DNA of 7,636 nt. Source: Candidatus Faecalibacterium faecipullorum. GTDB lineage: Bacteria > Bacillota > Clostridia > Oscillospirales > Ruminococcaceae. The stretch is taken from positions 1 through 7,636 of the forward strand of contig DWXX01000062.1 in assembly GCA_019118985.1 (NCBI GenBank), written 5' to 3'. This document shows positions 5,844 through 7,636 of this stretch, piece after piece; within the stretch, counting starts at the first letter, position 1; the number at the start of each line of letters is the position of its first letter. Under the pieces are notes generated by a model. The model had not been told where the DNA came from, did no database searches, and saw nothing but the letters and a program-made list of their open reading frames with translations. The position numbers were made by a program, and so were the translations under genes.

Positions 5844-6458
5844 TCACAGGCCGCGGCAGAGCCCCACGGCCCTGCCCTCGACCTGTATCTCGGCCAGCTG
5901 CTGCCCGGCGTAGACCATGGGCGGGCAGATGGCGGCGTTGTCGGCGATCAGCTGCACCACATCCCCCTGCCGGTAAAAGTGCTTGAGGGTGGCTTCCTCC
6001 CCGATGCGGACGGCGGCGATCTGCCCCGTCTCCACCTCGGGCTGCCGCCGGATGCAGACGATGTCCCCATCCCGGATGGTGGGGGCCATGCTGTCCCCGT
6101 GGCAGGTCAGGGCAAAGTCGGCGTGCCAGGCAGCCGGCACCCCGATGTACCGCTCGATGTTCTGCTCGGCGGTGATGGGGGTGCCGCAGGCGATGTTGCC
6201 CACCAGCGGCACCGCCACCATCTGGGGCAGCGGCTCAAAGCCGGCGGGCGCCTCCCCTTCCAGCCCCAGCAGCCAGCCGGCGGTGGTCTCCAGCGCGGCG
6301 GCAAAGTCCAGCAGCTTGTTCTGCGGGATGTCGTTGATCCCCTTTTCGATCTTGGTGATGGAGGATTTGGACCGATAGCCCAGCCGGGCGGCCAGTTCTT
6401 CCTGGCTGATGCCCAGCGCCTCCCGCCGCTGACGGATGCGGGCCGACAGCACCGACAT
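5844..6458 (-). CDS. XRE-S24 self-cleaving repressor (LexA / CI / UmuD-like)
   Basis: A 204-residue two-domain repressor. Residues 5-66 are an XRE helix-turn-helix (RIRQRREALGISQEELAARL, then SSITKIEKG and a WLLG end). A short linker leads to an S24 peptidase domain. The likely autocleavage site is Cys91-Gly92 in NIACGTP. The catalytic dyad is Ser123 in CHGDSMAP and Lys159 in EATLKHFY, 36 residues apart, as in LexA (119/156) and UmuD (60/97). Such repressors cut themselves when RecA filaments form after DNA damage. Start ATG 6458 has AAGGAGG upstream with a 7-nt spacer; a GTG seven codons earlier lies before that site. The gene heads a - strand unit with trmO and lysR and diverges from a Cro-like gene across an AT-rich operator region. 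It could be a prophage-type repressor or this lineage's LexA-like protein. XRE at the N-terminus, not the winged LexA domain, favours phage-type origin. Confidence 0.92.
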   Translation of the reverse strand: MSVLSARIRQRREALGISQEELAARLGYRSKSSITKIEKGINDIPQNKLLDFAAALETTAGWLLGLEGEAPAGFEPLPQMVAVPLVGNIACGTPITAEQNIERYIGVPAAWHADFALTCHGDSMAPTIRDGDIVCIRRQPEVETGQIAAVRIGEEATLKHFYRQGDVVQLIADNAAICPPMVYAGQQLAEIQVEGRAVGLCRGL

Positions 6459-6490
6459 AAAAACCCCTCCTTTGGGCACGGGTGGATCTG

Positions 6491-6529
6491 TTGTGATCTG
6501 AGTATATCACAATATTTCTTTTCAGTCAA
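6491..6529 (-). promoter_or_regulatory. Promoter of the S24 repressor unit with overlapping operator-like palindrome
   Basis: Reading leftward: TTGACT (6529-6524), 17 nt, TATACT (6506-6501), with TGA just before the -10 (extended -10). This is a near-consensus strong promoter with a start near 6494. A perfect inverted repeat TTGTGAT-N8-ATCACAA (6491-6512) covers the -10 box and start site. That is the expected place for an autoregulatory operator of the repressor; the binding protein is inferred. Confidence 0.82.
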
Positions 6530-6551
6530 CTTTTTCATCAAAAATTTTGTT

Positions 6552-6585
6552 CATAGTTGACATTTAGTCACCTATGTAGTAGACT
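6552..6585 (+). promoter_or_regulatory. Promoter of the Cro-like gene with overlapping operator-like palindrome
   Basis: TTGACA (6557-6562), a 17-nt spacer and TAGACT (6580-6585, 4 of 6) form a + strand promoter with a start near 6592. An inverted repeat CATAGTTGAC-N5-GTCACCTATG (6552-6576, one mismatch in 10 bp) covers the -35 box. Its centre lies about 62 bp, close to six helical turns, from that of the repressor-promoter palindrome. Confidence 0.75.
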
Positions 6586-6627
6586 CCCGTGTAGATGCAA
6601 AATCAACTCAAAAAGGAGGGAACACCT

Positions 6628-6888
6628 ATGGTCGACTGCGAACGGCTGCGCCGTCTGGTGCAAGCCAGCGGCTTCAAGAAAAAACACCTGGCCCATGCCA
6701 TGGGGATATGCCCCCGCACCCTGCGCCAAAAACTCAGAGGGCAAAGCGAATTTACCCTCTGCGAAGCGCAGCGGCTGAGCCTTTTGCTCGGTCTGCCCGC
6801 CGACGAACAGCTGCGCTGCTTCTGGCTGCTGCAGCCGGCCGACGTTGACCCACCGTCACCCATCGATACGAAAGGAGGCCCCGCATGA
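6628..6888 (+). CDS. Small Cro-like / XRE helix-turn-helix protein
   Basis: This 86-residue protein has one helix-turn-helix of the small phage-repressor kind. MVDCERLRRLVQASGFKKK is followed by HLAHAMGICPRTLRQKLRG (20-38), then EFTLCEAQRLSLLLGL (41-56). A short proline-rich tail follows. It resembles the small XRE proteins found divergent from CI-type repressors in Firmicutes prophages, where they act as Cro or excision/early regulators. Start ATG 6628 has AAGGAGG at 6613-6619 (spacer 8 nt) and is about 36 nt downstream of the predicted start of transcription. Its stop overlaps the next gene's start as ATGA, so the two are translationally coupled. The exact target is unknown; the palindrome over its own promoter is the natural candidate. 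Confidence 0.8.
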   Translation: MVDCERLRRLVQASGFKKKHLAHAMGICPRTLRQKLRGQSEFTLCEAQRLSLLLGLPADEQLRCFWLLQPADVDPPSPIDTKGGPA

Positions 6889-7178
6889 CCAACGAACACC
6901 GGCGGCAGTGCCGCGACGCCCTTTGGAACTGGCAGCTGATCGAGCGCCACCCCACCCCCGAAAACCAGTGCTGGGCCCACGCCCTGCGCAAGACCGCGGC
7001 GTACTACCAGTGCCAGGACCCCATCCGGGCGGGCATCATCGAGCAGCGCTACCGCCGCCACCTGCCCGAAGAGAAGGTTCTGGACACCCTGCACATCGGG
7101 CGCACCACCTACCAGAAAGCCAACACCGACCTGCTCAGCACCCTTGCGGTCTACGCCGCCCGCGAAGGGGTGCTGTAG
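6885..7178 (+). CDS. Small phage-type regulator with sigma-region-4-like C-terminus (RinA/ArpU/DUF1492-like)
   Basis: A 97-residue protein. The N-terminus is polar and helical, with several W/H residues. The second half, RAGIIEQRYRRHLPEEKVLDTLHIGRTTYQKAN (48-80) and an LLSTLAVYAAREGVL end, has the 'IIExRY...EKVxxxLxIxxxTYxKxxxxxL' pattern. That pattern is seen in sigma-70 region 4 and in RinA/ArpU/DUF1492-type phage late-gene activators. Such proteins switch on packaging or late operons. The start ATG 6885 overlaps the previous stop (ATGA) and has AAGGAGG at 6872-6878, spacer 6 nt. It is the last gene of the rightward unit, ending 16 nt before a perfect hairpin. No late phage operon follows, so its target must lie elsewhere or be lost. 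The family call is by pattern, not by search. Confidence 0.62.
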   Translation: MTNEHRRQCRDALWNWQLIERHPTPENQCWAHALRKTAAYYQCQDPIRAGIIEQRYRRHLPEEKVLDTLHIGRTTYQKANTDLLSTLAVYAAREGVL

Positions 7179-7194
7179 CCCCCGCCCGCAGACA

Positions 7195-7230
7195 CAGAAA
7201 GCCGCCGGCTGTGAAACCGGCGGCTTTCTG
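7195..7230. terminator. Perfect 14-bp hairpin between convergent units
   Basis: CAGAAAGCCGCCGG (7195-7208) and CCGGCGGCTTTCTG (7217-7230) are exact inverted repeats with an 8-nt loop. The T-run is inside the arm (TTTCTG) on both strands, so it can act for the + strand regulator pair and for the - strand ATPase gene. Between it and the ATPase stop, 7231-7348 holds a weaker GC-rich hairpin (about 7290-7321) and no gene I can support. Confidence 0.8.
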
Positions 7231-7348
7231 CGTTAGGAGAAGCTTACGTCTCTATGATGAGGGGATCTATGACAGTGAGGTGTGCTCGGGGCGGCTGCGG
7301 TTGAGGGGACAGCCGCGCCCGGGCAGCCTCAGTTTGGCAGGGTGAAAC

Positions 7349-7636
7349 TTAGTTGAGGACGGTCAGCTCGGTGTCGATGTCGAACAGGTGGACCTTGTGC
7401 GGATCGAACGCGACGCGGACGGTATCGCCATGGCGAGCCTTGGAGGTGGGCGAGACGCGGGCGGTCATCTTGCTGCCCTTGTAGTCCAGGTACAGGTAGA
7501 TCTCAGCGCCCATCATTTCGGAGACCTCGACCTCAGCGTTCAGCTGGCAGTCGGGGTGCTTGGCCATGAACTCGGGCTCGTCGTCGATGTCCTCGGGACG
7601 GATGCCCATCTTGACCTTCTTGCCGACATAAGCGTC
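7349..7636 (-). CDS. C-terminal end of a MsmX/UgpC-type sugar ABC transporter ATPase, partial
   Basis: The - strand frame is open from the window edge and ends in TAA at 7351-7349, giving 95 residues. It opens DAYVGKKVKMGIRPEDI, the segment that begins the regulatory TOBE/OB domain of MalK/UgpC/MsmX ATPases. VEVSEMMGAEIYLYLDYKG follows, then RVSPTSKARHGDTVRVAFDPHKVHLFD, the usual closing strands. These ATPases energise binding-protein-dependent sugar uptake. In Firmicutes one copy often serves several CUT1 transporters that lack their own ATPase. It may therefore power the transporter whose binding protein ends at the left edge. The nucleotide-binding domain (Walker A/B, signature) is outside the window. 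The gene converges with the Cro-like unit, separated by about 118 nt and a hairpin. Confidence 0.88.
   Translation of the reverse strand, partial: DAYVGKKVKMGIRPEDIDDEPEFMAKHPDCQLNAEVEVSEMMGAEIYLYLDYKGSKMTARVSPTSKARHGDTVRVAFDPHKVHLFDIDTELTVLN

Noticed and set aside
6459..6627. LexA SOS box of the Bacillus type (GAAC-N4-GTTC) in the divergent region
   Set aside because: GAAC occurs on the - strand near 6550 but without the matching GTTC at the right spacing.
7231..7348. Short + strand reading frame in the gap after the 14-bp hairpin
   Set aside because: Only about 16 codons, no ribosome binding site and no coding character.
1..7636. CRISPR array or insertion sequence
   Set aside because: No regularly spaced repeats, no transposase-like protein and no terminal inverted repeats with target duplication were seen.

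Overview
The window is GC-rich, with strong AGGAGG-type ribosome binding sites, low-GC control regions and a gene mix typical of gut Firmicutes: a CUT1 sugar transporter, a cytosolic GH32 enzyme, and an XRE-S24 repressor. This suggests a high-GC member of the Oscillospiraceae (Faecalibacterium/Gemmiger/Subdoligranulum-like). The assignment rests on composition and gene style only, so it is moderate confidence.

Left part (1-2887, all + strand) is a sugar-utilisation cluster. It holds the tail of an extracellular solute-binding protein, a perfect hairpin terminator, a complete intracellular GH32 beta-fructosidase / sucrose-6-phosphate hydrolase, a second strong hairpin, and a LacI-family regulator whose ribosome binding site and start codon lie in a palindrome. 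The likely logic is import of a fructosyl sugar, cytosolic hydrolysis, and control by the LacI protein. Neither GH32 nor lacI has an obvious promoter of its own, so both probably depend on read-through of the hairpins.

Middle part (2888-4235): a visibly AT-richer S51 (peptidase E-like) gene with its own -10 box and a nearby inverted repeat interrupts the GC-rich background. It meets, tail to tail, a short GC-rich coding-like remnant on the - strand. Next comes a complete tRNA-Val(CAC) on the - strand with promoter and terminator. Divergent from it is a 56-residue one-TM cysteine-rich membrane protein resembling the FeoB-associated family.

Right part (4174-7230) is built round an AT-rich divergent control region (about 6459-6627). 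Leftward runs a three-gene unit: an XRE/S24 (LexA/CI/UmuD-like) self-cleaving repressor, a TrmO-type tRNA m6t6A methyltransferase, and a LysR-type regulator, ending at a hairpin. Rightward run two overlapping small genes: a Cro-like helix-turn-helix protein and a small protein with a sigma-region-4/RinA/ArpU-like C-terminus, ending at a perfect 14-bp hairpin. Both promoters are near-consensus and each is overlapped by its own inverted repeat. The layout is that of a phage lysogeny switch, but no phage structural, integrase or replication genes are visible, and the repressor arm is joined to housekeeping-type genes. This is the most interesting part of the window.

The right edge (7349-7636, - strand) is the C-terminal end of a MsmX/UgpC-type sugar ABC transporter ATPase. 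It could energise transporters such as the one whose binding protein ends at the left edge.
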